DNA of 64,000 nt from Burkholderia singularis (GCF_900176645.1 NZ_FXAN01000038.1:36663-100662), one strand, 5' to 3'; shown: positions 28,809 to 37,991, counted from the first letter of the stretch. The notes: a model not told the origin generated them from the sequence alone. Program-made: numbers and translations.

Positions 28809-31412
28809 ATGTCGAAAGCACTCATCATTGCGGAAAAGCCTTCTGTCGCGAACGACATCGCGCGAGCCTTGGGCGGCTTTACCAAGCATGACGAATATTA
28901 CGAAAGCGACGAGTACGTGCTGTCGTCGGCGGTCGGCCACCTGCTCGAAATCGCCGCGCCCGAAGAATGCGAAGTCAAGCGAGGCAAATGGAGCTTCGCG
29001 CACCTGCCGGTCATTCCGCCGCACTTCGATCTGAATCCGATCGCGAAAAGCGAGTCGCGCCTGAAGGTACTGACCAAGCTGATCAAGCGCAAGGACATCG
29101 ACCGTCTGATCAACGCCTGCGACGCGGGGCGCGAGGGCGAGCTGATCTTCCGCCTGATCGCGCAACACGCCAAAGCGAAACAACCGGTTCAGCGGCTGTG
29201 GCTGCAATCGATGACGCCTGCGGCGATCCGCGACGGCTTCGCCCATCTGCGCAGCGACGGCGAAATGCAGCCGCTCGCCGACGCCGCGCGCTGCCGCTCG
29301 GAGGCCGACTGGCTCGTCGGCATCAACGGCACGCGCGCGATGACCGCGTTCAACAGCAAGGGAGGCGGCTTCTTCCTGACGACGGTTGGCCGCGTGCAAA
29401 CACCGACGCTGTCGATCGTCGTCGAGCGCGAGGAAAAGATCCGCCGCTTCGTGCCGCGCGACTACTGGGAAGTGCGAGCCGAGTTCGTCTGCGCGGGCGG
29501 CTTCTACGAAGGCCGCTGGTTCGATCCGAAGTTCAAGAAAGACGAGTTCGATCCCGAGAAGCGCGACTCGCGCCTCTGGAGCCTGCCCGCCGCCGAGACG
29601 ATCGTCGCCGCATGCCGCGATCAGCTCGGCGTCGTCAGCGAGGAATCAAAGCCGTCGACGCAGCTCTCGCCGCTCTTGTACGACTTGACGAGCCTGCAGC
29701 GCGAAGCGAACAGCCGTTTCGGCTTCTCCGCGAAGAACACGCTCGGGCTCGCGCAGGCGCTATATGAAAAGCACAAGGTGCTCACCTACCCGCGTACCGA
29801 TGCGCGCGCGCTGCCCGAGGACTACCTCGGCACCGTAAAGAGCACGCTCGAGATGCTCAAGGAAAGCAACAACTACCTGCCGCACGCAAAACAAGTGCTC
29901 GACAAGGGCTGGGTGAAGCCGAACAAGCGGATCTTCGACAATTCGAAGATCAGCGACCACTTCGCGATCATCCCGACGCTGCAAGCGCCGAAATCGCTGT
30001 CGGAACCCGAGCAGAAACTTTACGACCTCGTGGTCAAACGTTTTCTGGCGGTGTTCTTCCCGGCCGCCGAATACAGGGTCACGACACGGATCACCGAAGT
30101 GGCCGGCCATCACTTCAAGACGGAAGGCAAGGTGCTGATCGAGCCGGGCTGGCTGCAAGTGTATGGCCGCGACGCCGAGGGCGCGGACGCGAACCTCGTA
30201 CCGGTGCAGAAGGACGAGAAGGTCAAGACCGACAAGATTGCCGCACACAGCCTGACGACGAAACCGCCCGCGCGCTATTCGGAAGCGACGCTGCTGTCGG
30301 CGATGGAAGGCGCGGGCAAGCTCGTCGAGGACGACGAATTGCGCGAGGCGATGGCGGCAAAGGGGCTCGGCACGCCGGCCACGCGCGCGGCGATCATCGA
30401 AGGGTTGCTCGGCGAAAAGTATCTCGTTCGCGAGGGCCGCGAACTCATTCCGACCGCGAAGGCATTCCAGCTCATGACGCTGCTGCGTGGCCTGGACGTA
30501 AAGGAGTTGACTGCGCCCGAGCTCACCGGCGAATGGGAATACAAGCTCGCGCAAATGGAGCGCGGCAACCTGCAACGCGACGCGTTCATGCAGGAAATCG
30601 CACGGATGACGCAGACAATCGTCAAGCGGGCGAAGGAATACGACTCCGATACGATCCCCGGCGATTACGCCACGCTCGAAACGCCTTGCCCGAATTGCGG
30701 CGGTCAGGTGAAGGAAAACTACCGGCGTTTCGCATGCACGAAGTGCGAGTTTTCGATTTCCAAGATTCCGGGCAGCCGCCAGTTCGAGATTGCCGAGGTT
30801 GAGGAACTGTTGCAGAAGAAGGAAATCGGTCCGTTGTCCGGCTTTCGCAGCAAGATGGGGCGGCCGTTCTCGGCCATCCTCAAACTCACGTTCGACGACG
30901 AGACGAACAACTACAAGCTCGAGTTCGATTTCGGCCAGGAACAGGGCAGCGAAGACGGCGAAGCGCCCGACTTCTCCGCGCAGGAACCCGTCGGCGCGTG
31001 TCCGAAGTGCAAGGCCCGCGTGTTCGAGCACGGGATGAGCTATGTCTGCGAGCATTCGGTCGCGAATCCGAAGACTTGCGATTTCCGCTCAGGCAAGGTG
31101 ATCCTGCAGCAAGAAATCACCCGCGAGCAAATGGCGAAGCTGCTCGAAGAAGGCCGCACCGATCTGCTGCCGAACTTCAAATCGTCGCGCACGGGGCGTA
31201 ACTTCAAGGCTTATCTCGTCAAACAGCCGGATGGCAAGATCGGCTTCGAGTTCGAGAAAAAGGAACCGAAAGCCGCTGCGGCGAAAAAGAGCGCGGCTGG
31301 ATCGGCGCCGTCCGGCGACGCACCGCAGGAAGCGGAGCAAAGCGGCAAGAAAGCCGCACCGGCCCGCAAGAGCGCAGCCCGCAAGACCCCGGCGCGTAAA
31401 ACGGGCTCTTGA
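28809..31412 (+). CDS. topB: DNA topoisomerase III
   Basis: 867-aa type IA topoisomerase. The N-terminal TOPRIM domain (ALIIAEKPSVANDIA; DAGREGELIFRL) supplies the metal-binding acids. The active-site Tyr lies in KVLTYPRTDARALPED. The C-terminal half holds zinc-ribbon-like elements (CPNCGGQVKENYRRFACTKC; CPKCKARVFEHGMSYVC) and a basic Lys/Ala tail. The full length and domain order match Burkholderia TopB. It decatenates DNA and resolves recombination intermediates. Confidence 0.96.
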   Translation: MSKALIIAEKPSVANDIARALGGFTKHDEYYESDEYVLSSAVGHLLEIAAPEECEVKRGKWSFAHLPVIPPHFDLNPIAKSESRLKVLTKLIKRKDIDRLINACDAGREGELIFRLIAQHAKAKQPVQRLWLQSMTPAAIRDGFAHLRSDGEMQPLADAARCRSEADWLVGINGTRAMTAFNSKGGGFFLTTVGRVQTPTLSIVVEREEKIRRFVPRDYWEVRAEFVCAGGFYEGRWFDPKFKKDEFDPEKRDSRLWSLPAAETIVAACRDQLGVVSEESKPSTQLSPLLYDLTSLQREANSRFGFSAKNTLGLAQALYEKHKVLTYPRTDARALPEDYLGTVKSTLEMLKESNNYLPHAKQVLDKGWVKPNKRIFDNSKISDHFAIIPTLQAPKSLSEPEQKLYDLVVKRFLAVFFPAAEYRVTTRITEVAGHHFKTEGKVLIEPGWLQVYGRDAEGADANLVPVQKDEKVKTDKIAAHSLTTKPPARYSEATLLSAMEGAGKLVEDDELREAMAAKGLGTPATRAAIIEGLLGEKYLVREGRELIPTAKAFQLMTLLRGLDVKELTAPELTGEWEYKLAQMERGNLQRDAFMQEIARMTQTIVKRAKEYDSDTIPGDYATLETPCPNCGGQVKENYRRFACTKCEFSISKIPGSRQFEIAEVEELLQKKEIGPLSGFRSKMGRPFSAILKLTFDDETNNYKLEFDFGQEQGSEDGEAPDFSAQEPVGACPKCKARVFEHGMSYVCEHSVANPKTCDFRSGKVILQQEITREQMAKLLEEGRTDLLPNFKSSRTGRNFKAYLVKQPDGKIGFEFEKKEPKAAAAKKSAAGSAPSGDAPQEAEQSGKKAAPARKSAARKTPARKTGS

Positions 31413-31588
31413 TCCACACCGCATCGGGAGCGCCCGGCTCGGCACCTGGCCTCGCCGGGTTCGCGCCCAACTGACCAAGGCCGGTTCGCCGGCCTCGACT
31501 CATCGCAGGCCTGCCGGGCATTGCGCGACAACGGAATGTCACGTGGCACGTGCAGCGATACACCGCACACGCCGCGTCGGCATAGTCA

Positions 31589-31626
31589 CAAAAAAAGCGC
31601 GGCGCTCAATGAGCCCGCGCTTTTTC
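31589..31626. terminator. Bidirectional terminator topB / LysR gene
   Basis: AAAAAAAGCGCGG and CCGCGCTTTTT flank a short loop: A-tract on one side, T-tract on the other. It sits between the convergent topB and LysR genes and can serve both. The rest of 31413-31752 shows no gene. Confidence 0.85.
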
Positions 31627-31752
31627 CTTCAATCGCGTTCAATGCGAAGTAGTAACAAGCTGCTCGCCAACCAATGAGCGTGGTGGCGCGTTGCAATCGC
31701 GCCAAACAAACCGCCGCTGCGTAACGTGTTCCTGAGCGCTATTTACTGCGTA

Positions 31753-32811
31753 TTACAGCGGCGAAGGCACGACGACGCGCGGGCGCGGCGAGCGCTGCAA
31801 CCGCGGCGCGAGCGTCGGCCCGTTGTTGGCGTCCGAGTGCTCGGCGTGCGTTTCGACGTGCACGTCGACAGGCTGCCCCAGGCCGCCCTGCGAAGCCCAT
31901 TGCTCGCCCAGCGTCGTGTCGGGCGACTGACTGAAGTACTCGACGAGATGATCGATGAACGTGCGGACCTTCGCAGGCAAGTGACGGCGGCTCGGATACG
32001 CGATGTTGATCTCGACCTGCGGCAACCGGTAATCGCTCAACAGGCGCACGAGCTTGCCGCGCGCAATGTCGCTGCCGATCAGGTAGCTCGGCAGGATCGC
32101 GATACCCATGCCGAGCATTGCGAACTGGCGCAGCATTTCGGTGTTGTTCGCGACGATGATGTTCGCCGGCCGCACGCGCACTTCGCCATCCGGCCCGGTG
32201 AATACCCGCTCGTCGCCCCAGTATTCGGCCGGCAGACTTAACGACGGATGCTCGCTCAGGTGATCCGGATGGGTCGGCACGCCGTGCTTCTCCAGATAGC
32301 TGGGCGTCGCGCAAACCACCATGCAGCCTGTCGTCAACCGGCGCGTGACGATGCTTGCGCTGCGCATCTGGCGCGTGATCACGACCCCGACGTCGAAGCC
32401 TTCTTCGACGAGATCGACTTGACGGTCGACAAGGGTCAAATCAGGCACGACTTTCGGATAGCGCTGCGTATATGACTGCAGCACCGGCGCAAGGTTGTGC
32501 AGGCCGAAAACGACGGGCGCGACAATCCGTAGCGTGCCCACCGGCTCATGGTTACGCGCGACCACCATTTGCTCGACGTCTTCCAACTCATCGAGAATCT
32601 GGCGCGCCCGTTCCAGATAAACCTGGCCGGACTCGGTCAGCGAGAGACTGCGGGTAGTGCGGTTCAGAAGGCGGGTGCCAAGTCGGCTCTCGAGGTCGGC
32701 GACGTGACGCGTCGCGACGGCGTTCGAAATATCCATCGCGCTTGCGGCTCGCGCAAAGCTGCCGAGATCCGCCACCTTCACGAACACTCGCATCGACTGC
32801 AAATGATCCAT
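31753..32811 (-). CDS. LysR-family transcriptional regulator
   Basis: 352-aa regulator. The N-terminal winged HTH (MDHLQSMRVFVKVADLGSFARAA … LGTRLLNRTTRSLSLTESG) is followed by the effector-binding periplasmic-binding-like domain. The family core ends near residue 300 (KVRTFIDHLVEYF); the last ~50 residues are a polar extension. It faces the 2-hydroxyacid dehydrogenase gene across a 430-bp AT-rich gap, so that gene is the likeliest target (inference). An inverted repeat just upstream could be its operator. Confidence 0.93.
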   Translation of the reverse strand: MDHLQSMRVFVKVADLGSFARAASAMDISNAVATRHVADLESRLGTRLLNRTTRSLSLTESGQVYLERARQILDELEDVEQMVVARNHEPVGTLRIVAPVVFGLHNLAPVLQSYTQRYPKVVPDLTLVDRQVDLVEEGFDVGVVITRQMRSASIVTRRLTTGCMVVCATPSYLEKHGVPTHPDHLSEHPSLSLPAEYWGDERVFTGPDGEVRVRPANIIVANNTEMLRQFAMLGMGIAILPSYLIGSDIARGKLVRLLSDYRLPQVEINIAYPSRRHLPAKVRTFIDHLVEYFSQSPDTTLGEQWASQGGLGQPVDVHVETHAEHSDANNGPTLAPRLQRSPRPRVVVPSPL

Positions 32812-32834
32812 ACTCCACTCCTACCGCTGTTACA

Positions 32835-32852
32835 GCTTCAAAAATGTGAAGC
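32835..32852. promoter_or_regulatory. LysR-type operator candidate
   Basis: GCTTCA (32835-32840) and TGAAGC (32847-32852) form an 18-bp interrupted palindrome with T-N11-A geometry, 24 bp upstream of the LysR start codon. The rest of the 32853-33242 gap is unusually AT-rich for this genome and holds no gene I can support. Confidence 0.5.
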
Positions 32853-33242
32853 AAATGGGTAATTTTCCTACGACAGCGAAAAAAATGCAGAGTTGCTCAA
32901 TTCCTGACGAAATTTCTGAAAAAACCTTCAAACTTGTTGAACTCAGCCCTCAGGATAGGCTAATTGTTCTGACAAAAGAGATAATTTAGTCTGCATGGCG
33001 AGCAAGTCCGTCAATTGAGGCGCGCAAAAACCGTGATCTGGCTGATATAAAAAAGGAGCGAAGCATCCCGAGTGCCGCCCATGTGCGACAACTTGTCGCG
33101 TTACGTAACAAGCTGTTAAAAAGAGATACACCTGTTCCCGCGCCGTCATAGGATCATGACGACCCCAAACCGGGCCGGATCCGGGCATGCCGACGCCAGA
33201 CGGCCGCCCCTTCCCCAAGCCGCGCGAACCCTGAAACACGCC

Positions 33243-34259
33243 ATGAAAATTGCCATCCTCGACGACTACCAGGACGCGGTCCGCAAACTCGATTGCTTCG
33301 ACATGCTCGCCGACCATGAGGTCAAGGTCTTCAACAATACGGTGCGCGGCCTCGGACAGCTCGCAAGCCGCTTGGCCGAAGTCGAGGCACTCGTGCTAAT
33401 CCGGGAGCGCTCGCACATCACATCGCAGTTGCTCGGCAAGCTGCCGCAATTGCGGATGATCAGCCAAACGGGGCGTATCTCGTCGCACATCGATCTCGAC
33501 GCCTGCACCGAGCGCGGCATCGCCGTGCTGGAAGGCACCGGTTCGCCGATCGCGCCCGCCGAGCTGACTTGGGCGCTCATCATGGCCGCGCAACGCCGCA
33601 TTCCGCAGTACGTCGCGAACCTGAAACAGGGCGCATGGCAGCAATCGGGGCTCAAAACCTCGGCAATGCCGCCCAACTTCGGGCTCGGCCAAGTGCTGCG
33701 CGGGCAAACACTCGGCATTTGGGGCTATGGCAAGATCGGCCGGCTCGTCGCCGGCTACGGCAAAGCGTTCGGGATGAACGTGATGATCTGGGGCCGCGAG
33801 CACTCGCTCGAAGCCGCGCGCGCGGACGGCCATGCGGTCGCACCAAGCCGCGAGGCGTTCTTCGAGCAAGTCGACGTGCTGTCGCTGCACCTGCGCCTAC
33901 ACGACGACACACGCGGCATCGTCAAGCTGGACGATTTACTGCGGATGAAACCGACATCGCTTTTCGTCAACACGAGCCGCGCCGAGCTGCTCGAGGAAAA
34001 CGCGCTCGTCAACGCGCTCGCGCGCAACCATCCGGGAATGGTCGCCATCGACGTCTACGAAAGCGAGCCGATTCTGCAAGGCTACAGCCTGCTGCGGATG
34101 GAAAACGTGATCTGCACGCCGCACATCGGCTATGTCGAGCGCGAGAGCTATGAGCTTTACTTCAGCGCCGCGTTCAAGAACATTCTCGCGTTCGACGCCG
34201 GCGACATCTCGAGCGTCGTCAATCCGGACGCGCTGACGCCGGGGCGCTCGCGCCGGTAG
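33243..34259 (+). CDS. D-isomer-specific 2-hydroxyacid dehydrogenase family protein
   Basis: 338-aa NAD-dependent dehydrogenase. The dinucleotide motif GIWGYGKIGRLVAGYG (about residue 160) is followed by the catalytic Arg in VNTSRAELLEE, a Glu in VYESEP and the His in CTPHIGYVERES. This Arg-Glu-His set is the family's catalytic machinery. The start at MKIAILDDYQ (33243) is preferred; the 29 codons upstream are unlike the family. Substrate is unknown (phosphoglycerate-like and glyoxylate-like acids are common in the family). Confidence 0.92.
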   Translation: MKIAILDDYQDAVRKLDCFDMLADHEVKVFNNTVRGLGQLASRLAEVEALVLIRERSHITSQLLGKLPQLRMISQTGRISSHIDLDACTERGIAVLEGTGSPIAPAELTWALIMAAQRRIPQYVANLKQGAWQQSGLKTSAMPPNFGLGQVLRGQTLGIWGYGKIGRLVAGYGKAFGMNVMIWGREHSLEAARADGHAVAPSREAFFEQVDVLSLHLRLHDDTRGIVKLDDLLRMKPTSLFVNTSRAELLEENALVNALARNHPGMVAIDVYESEPILQGYSLLRMENVICTPHIGYVERESYELYFSAAFKNILAFDAGDISSVVNPDALTPGRSRR

Positions 34260-34348
34260 CCTGGGCCCGGCGGCCTGAGCCGCCAACGGGTGACGCTATC
34301 GCGATATGCGCGCGCGGCAATGGCGACGCGGAAGCGGCGGCCGGAATC

Positions 34349-34440
34349 GATCCGTCGATCCGTCGATCCGTCGATCCGTCGATCCGTCGATCCGTCGATC
34401 CGTCGATCCGTCGATCCGTCGATCCGTCGATCCGTCGATC
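34349..34440. repeat. 8-bp VNTR, GATCCGTC x 11.5
   Basis: A perfect tandem array of the octamer GATCCGTC, eleven full copies plus GATC, with no mismatch, in the gap between the dehydrogenase and the convergent patatin gene. Each unit carries a GATC site. It ends directly against AAAATTTT. Arrays of this kind are slippage-prone and are used for strain typing in the B. pseudomallei group. Confidence 0.97.
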
Positions 34441-34547
34441 AAAATTTTAGGTCGCCCACCGTTGGGCCCGTGCGCGTTTTCCGATCTGCGTAGACCGACG
34501 TGCGTGTCGACGCTCGCGCCCTCCCCTTGAAAGCGGGCCCGCCCGGC

Positions 34548-35420
34548 TCAGCGGCTTTGCGTGGCAGCCCCACCGACGACGCGCGCTGCCGCCGTCACAA
34601 AACGCTCGCCATCGCGCCGCCCAAGATCGTAAGCGTGCTGCATCTGGTGCGGACTCGTATAGTCCCAGCTCGAGATCGGCACCTTCTTCGACGGCTGCAC
34701 ATAGACGCGCCGCTGGCCGCCGTGATCGACCGCGAACATCTGCGGCCGTGGATAGCGGCGCGTGACCATCACGAGCACCGGCCCTGGCGATGCATCGAGC
34801 GCGCCGACGGGCACATTGTCGACCATGCCGCCGTCGAGCACCGGCCGGCCATTGCGGCGCAGGACCGGCGTAAATGGCGGCGTGCACGACGATTGCAGGA
34901 TCAAGTCGGCAAGTTCGTCGACTCCTGCGCAATCCTGCGCGCGCACGAACTCCGGCCGAAAACCCAGCGAACGGCCAAACGTTGGATGCAGCGTCTTGCG
35001 CACGTATTTCTCGATGTTGTACGCGATCAGTCCTGCCGCCACCGCGCTACGCGCCCCAAGCCAGCGCGGCAGATGAGACACGCCGACGCGAATCTCGGGT
35101 GCGGCGGCAAGCCTCGCAAACGGCTCGCCGTAAATGTCGAGAAGCGCCTGCCGGTAGATCCGGTAATGCGGAAATACCGGCTCGGCGCGCAGCAGGTTGC
35201 CCCAATAGGCATTCTTCCGATTGTGCTTGAGCGCCGCCTCGTAATAGCGCATCACCCATTGCGAATCGCGCAGGTGGAGCATGCAAGCCGTGGCGGCTCC
35301 CGCCGAGATCCCGGCGATCACGCGCGGCGACAAGTCGAGCGCGGGACGCACGACATCCCAGAACCCTGCCTGCCACCAGCAGCGATTGCCGCCTCCCGCA
35401 AAAACGATCTGCTCGAACAT
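34548..35420 (-). CDS. Patatin-like phospholipase
   Basis: 290-aa patatin-fold lipase. The oxyanion loop is FAGGGNRCWWQAG at the N-terminus, the nucleophile elbow GISAG (GxSxG) is near residue 40, and the catalytic Asp is in LDGGMVDNVP. No signal peptide is seen, so it is predicted cytoplasmic or a secreted effector by another route. The start is the ATG at 35418-35420 (MFEQIVFAGGG); the long in-frame extension upstream runs through the thioesterase gene in another frame and is not real. The thioesterase stop lies 33 bp upstream of the start codon. Confidence 0.88.
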   Translation of the reverse strand: MFEQIVFAGGGNRCWWQAGFWDVVRPALDLSPRVIAGISAGAATACMLHLRDSQWVMRYYEAALKHNRKNAYWGNLLRAEPVFPHYRIYRQALLDIYGEPFARLAAAPEIRVGVSHLPRWLGARSAVAAGLIAYNIEKYVRKTLHPTFGRSLGFRPEFVRAQDCAGVDELADLILQSSCTPPFTPVLRRNGRPVLDGGMVDNVPVGALDASPGPVLVMVTRRYPRPQMFAVDHGGQRRVYVQPSKKVPISSWDYTSPHQMQHAYDLGRRDGERFVTAAARVVGGAATQSR

Positions 35421-35452
35421 CGAATCAGCGCCCTTGTGTCCGCGAAGCGCGC

Positions 35453-35860
35453 TCAGGAAACGAGCGCATAGGTCGAGGTCGCGTGGACAGCCATCTTGCC
35501 GTCCTCGTCGAACAGCTCGATCTCGCCGAACACGAGATTGCGGCCCATTCGCAGCACGCGAGCCGTGACGAGCACGTCCCCCTTGCGCACCGGGCGCATG
35601 AAATGCGTGTTCAACGCCACCGTAGTCATCGGCCGGAATTCGCCCAGCGCGGCAGAGATCGCGACAACCATCGCGGTATCGGCGGCCGCCATGAACACTT
35701 GACCGCAGATGACGCCTCCCGAATGGCGAAGCTCGCCCGAAAACGGCAAGCGGAGCGTGACGCCCTCCTCCGAGATCGTCACGGGAGTCAGGCAAAGGGA
35801 ACGGACCCACGGCGCGAGGAGCCGGTCCAGCAAATCGCGGACAGTATTTTCGTCCATCAT
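35453..35860 (-). CDS. PaaI/YbgC-like hotdog-fold thioesterase
   Basis: About 135-aa acyl-CoA thioesterase-like protein. The hotdog helix GGVICGQVFMAAADTAMV and the strands ALNTHFMRPVRKGDVLVTARV are typical of PaaI-type enzymes. Two adjacent ATGs (35858 and 35855) are possible starts and neither has a strong SD. It is probably co-transcribed with the patatin gene downstream, suggesting lipid or acyl-CoA metabolism (inference). Confidence 0.85.
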   Translation of the reverse strand: MMDENTVRDLLDRLLAPWVRSLCLTPVTISEEGVTLRLPFSGELRHSGGVICGQVFMAAADTAMVVAISAALGEFRPMTTVALNTHFMRPVRKGDVLVTARVLRMGRNLVFGEIELFDEDGKMAVHATSTYALVS

Positions 35861-36009
35861 CGTAAGCCCAGAAAAAGCCGCGCGACCGCCGCGCGACAAG
35901 GATTCGGCGTCATCATACCGGGAGCGCGCGCAGTGCGACGCGCCGTCAGGAATCGGACAGGCGCGGCGGAAGGCTCAAAAAAAATTTTGCCGAAAATACG
36001 GAAAAGGGC

Positions 36010-36038
36010 TAGACAATCCCGAAAAGTTTGCGCATAAT
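36010..36038 (+). promoter_or_regulatory. Sigma70 promoter of tRNA-Lys
   Basis: TAGACA (36010-36015), 17 bp, CATAAT (36033-36038), ending 12 bp before the tRNA 5' end. Confidence 0.8.
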
Positions 36039-36050
36039 CTCGCTTCTGTT

Positions 36051-36126
36051 GGGGCGTTAGCTCAGTTGGTAGAGCAGCGGACTCTTAATCCGTAGGTCGA
36101 GTGTTCGAGTCACTCACGCCCCACCA
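36051..36126 (+). tRNA. tRNA-Lys (anticodon CTT)
   Basis: 76 nt with encoded CCA. Acceptor GGGGCGT pairs perfectly with ACGCCCC. The anticodon loop CTCTTAA gives CTT, reading AAG codons. It is the integration target of the mobile element that follows: its 3' 45 bp are duplicated at 47243-47287. The gene remains intact at the left junction. Confidence 0.98.
36082..36126 (+). repeat. attL: 45-bp direct repeat within tRNA-Lys
   Basis: These 45 bp, from the first base of the anticodon loop to the terminal CCA, are identical to 47243-47287. The flanking bases differ on both sides, so 45 bp is the exact identity length. Confidence 0.95.
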
Positions 36127-36148
36127 CCGAATTTTGTAGTAGAAAATC

Positions 36149-36182
36149 AAGCACTTGCGCGAAAGCGTCGGTGCTTTTTTTT
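36149..36182 (+). terminator. Replacement terminator for tRNA-Lys supplied by the element
   Basis: AAGCAC (36149-36154) pairs with GTGCTT (36171-36176), with an inner CGC-GAAA-GCG stem, and is followed by eight T. It lies 23 bp past the tRNA, inside the element. Confidence 0.85.
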
Positions 36183-36289
36183 CGTCTATAGCCCGCGTGG
36201 GTAGGCGTCAAAAACTGGCCTTTGCCGGAAATCTGCCGGAACGGAAAAATCCAGACCAAGCGATCTCAACCTTTCGCATGGAGTCTGGA

Positions 36290-37372
36290 ATGGCATACAT
36301 CAGTCAGCGCGGCGAGTACTGGCGGGCCGAAGTCCGTCGGCGCGGATACAAGCCGGTCTATCGATCATTCGACACCAAGCAGCAAGCCCAGCAATGGGCT
36401 CGACGCGTGGAGTCCGAAATGGATAGCGGCGCATACGTCGATCGCACCGAAGCCGAGCGCACTACGCTCCGTGAGGCACTGGAGCGGTACCGTCGCGAGA
36501 TCGTCCCGGAAAAGCGCCACCCCTATCAGGAAAATCGGCGCATCGAGCGCTGGATCGACAACCCTCTGTCGTATCGAACTCTCGCCAACTTGCGTGGCGC
36601 AGATTTCGCCAAGTACCGAGACGAACGCCGGGCAGCCGGGCGCGCAGAAAATACCATTCGGCTCGAACTCCAGCTCGTCAGCCACCTCTTTGAGATTGCC
36701 CGGAAGGAATGGGGGCTGGAAAGCCTCCCAAATCCGCTTAAGAACATCCGGAAGCCGTCAGGCAGCCGCGCCCGCGACCGGCGCTTGAACCCGGGGGAAT
36801 TCGAGGCGTTATACGCGCAACTTGCCGCATCAAACAACGCATGGGCCGCGCCGGCCTTCGAGCTGGCAATCGAAACCAGCTTGAGGCAGGGAACGTTGTT
36901 CAGCCTTCAGTGGCCGTGGATCGACCTCAAATCCCGTCTCATTACATTCCCTGCAGAGGCTCGGGGAAGCGACAACAAGGGCGTTCCGAGTGTTCTGCCC
37001 CTTTCAAGTCGGGCAGTGACGGTACTGCGCCATCTCGCCGCGCTCGCCGAAGCACCCATGCGACTTGAAGATCCTCGCGTCAATTTCGGTCCAGTGAATG
37101 TCGATCCGAGCAGGCTCAAAGGGCCGGTCTTTCAGACCACGGCGAATGCCGTGCTCTGCGTCTGGAAGCGAAGCCTTCAGAAAGTGAGCAAGTCCGTTCC
37201 CAACGTCAAAGAGCTTCGATGGCATGACTTACGTCACGAGGCAACGTCCAGATTGTTTGAGAAGGGCCTGCACCCCATGGAAGTCGCGAGCATCACGGGA
37301 CACAAGAGCATGCAGATGCTCAAGCGCTATACGCATCTGCGGCCGGAAAGCCTCCTCGAAAGACTCGGCTGA
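36290..37372 (+). CDS. Tyrosine-recombinase integrase of the element
   Basis: 360-aa phage-type integrase that should catalyse attP x attB recombination at tRNA-Lys. A short N-terminal arm-binding region (AYISQRGEYWRAEVRRRGYK) and a SAM-like core-binding domain are followed by the catalytic domain, with Arg in ETSLRQGTLFSLQW, HxxR in WHDLRHEATSRL, His in TGHKSMQML and the nucleophile in KRYTHLRP. The ATG at 36290 has GGAG seven bases upstream. It lies immediately inside attL in the same orientation as the tRNA, as in most tRNA-targeting islands. Confidence 0.95.
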   Translation: MAYISQRGEYWRAEVRRRGYKPVYRSFDTKQQAQQWARRVESEMDSGAYVDRTEAERTTLREALERYRREIVPEKRHPYQENRRIERWIDNPLSYRTLANLRGADFAKYRDERRAAGRAENTIRLELQLVSHLFEIARKEWGLESLPNPLKNIRKPSGSRARDRRLNPGEFEALYAQLAASNNAWAAPAFELAIETSLRQGTLFSLQWPWIDLKSRLITFPAEARGSDNKGVPSVLPLSSRAVTVLRHLAALAEAPMRLEDPRVNFGPVNVDPSRLKGPVFQTTANAVLCVWKRSLQKVSKSVPNVKELRWHDLRHEATSRLFEKGLHPMEVASITGHKSMQMLKRYTHLRPESLLERLG

Positions 37373-37450
37373 CCCATATCAGGCATCCCTCGAACCACGG
37401 CGACGTTCGATTCTAATTTCTAAGTAGTTCTAATTTATAGGCGTTAGGAA

Positions 37451-37678
37451 ATGGAAAGAATTCTGACTCTCGGTCCCCTGCTTATCGCGATCGCTCTGAC
37501 TGGCTGCGGCAAGAGTGATGAACGCAGGCTTTCTGATGCAGTGACGGCGGACATGGCAGCAAAAGCCGACGCGATCCAGAAAGACAAAGAGCGGTCGACG
37601 CGACGTGCACACATTGCGGAACGCCTGAAACCGCTCGTCTACGACCCGAAGGCAGGCAAGTACGTCGAGCAGAAGTAG
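37451..37678 (+). CDS. Small lipoprotein, entry-exclusion (Eex)-like by position
   Basis: 75-aa protein with a lipoprotein signal peptide: MERILTLGPLLIAIALTGC ends in a lipobox (LTGC), so Cys19 should be lipidated. The remaining ~55 residues are charged and helical. In IncN/IncP-like transfer operons a small lipoprotein of this type (Eex) lies directly before the virB6-like gene and blocks entry of related plasmids. Here a virB6-like gene follows after one small ORF. Function is therefore inferred from context; sequence similarity alone would not prove it. Confidence 0.75.
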   Translation: MERILTLGPLLIAIALTGCGKSDERRLSDAVTADMAAKADAIQKDKERSTRRAHIAERLKPLVYDPKAGKYVEQK

Positions 37679-37754
37679 CAGCAAAGCGGCCCGACGTGGT
37701 GCTACCAACACCGCGCCAGGCCTAACCACAACCCACCTATATGAGAGGTGAATC

Positions 37755-37991
37755 ATGGCTGAGATCAATTCTAACGAAGCTAAACCAGCGTCCATAGGAA
37801 AGGACGGCGTACTCGCACTCCGTGACTGGATCGACGACCTGCAGCTGACGCACGACGGCATGAAGATGCTGCTCAGTCTCGAGACCAGCCTGAACCAGCA
37901 AGGCGTTCTGCTGAACACGGTCAAGCTGCTGGCGGCAACGATCGATAGGAAACTCGATGACGGCCGCCGCCTTCTGCCTTCTGCCGACTGA
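37755..37991 (+). CDS. Small acidic protein of unknown function
   Basis: 78 aa, no signal peptide or membrane segment, predicted helical (LALRDWIDDLQLTHDGMKMLLSLETSL). GAGAGGTG lies about nine bases before the ATG. It sits between the lipoprotein gene and the VirB6-like gene with short gaps on both sides, so the three are probably one transcription unit. I do not recognise a family. Confidence 0.65.
   Translation: MAEINSNEAKPASIGKDGVLALRDWIDDLQLTHDGMKMLLSLETSLNQQGVLLNTVKLLAATIDRKLDDGRRLLPSAD

Noticed and set aside
34349..34440. Possible CRISPR-like array
   Set aside because: Continuous octamers with no spacers and no cas genes.
34290..34530. Frames with an Arg-Ser-Val-Asp-Pro repeat over the octamer array
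   Set aside because: The peptide repeat arises from the octamer VNTR being read in any frame; no SD or flanking protein sequence.
36155..36289. Longer integrase start upstream
   Set aside because: The extra codons overlap the element's terminator hairpin; the ATG at 36290 has a good SD and the family N-terminus.
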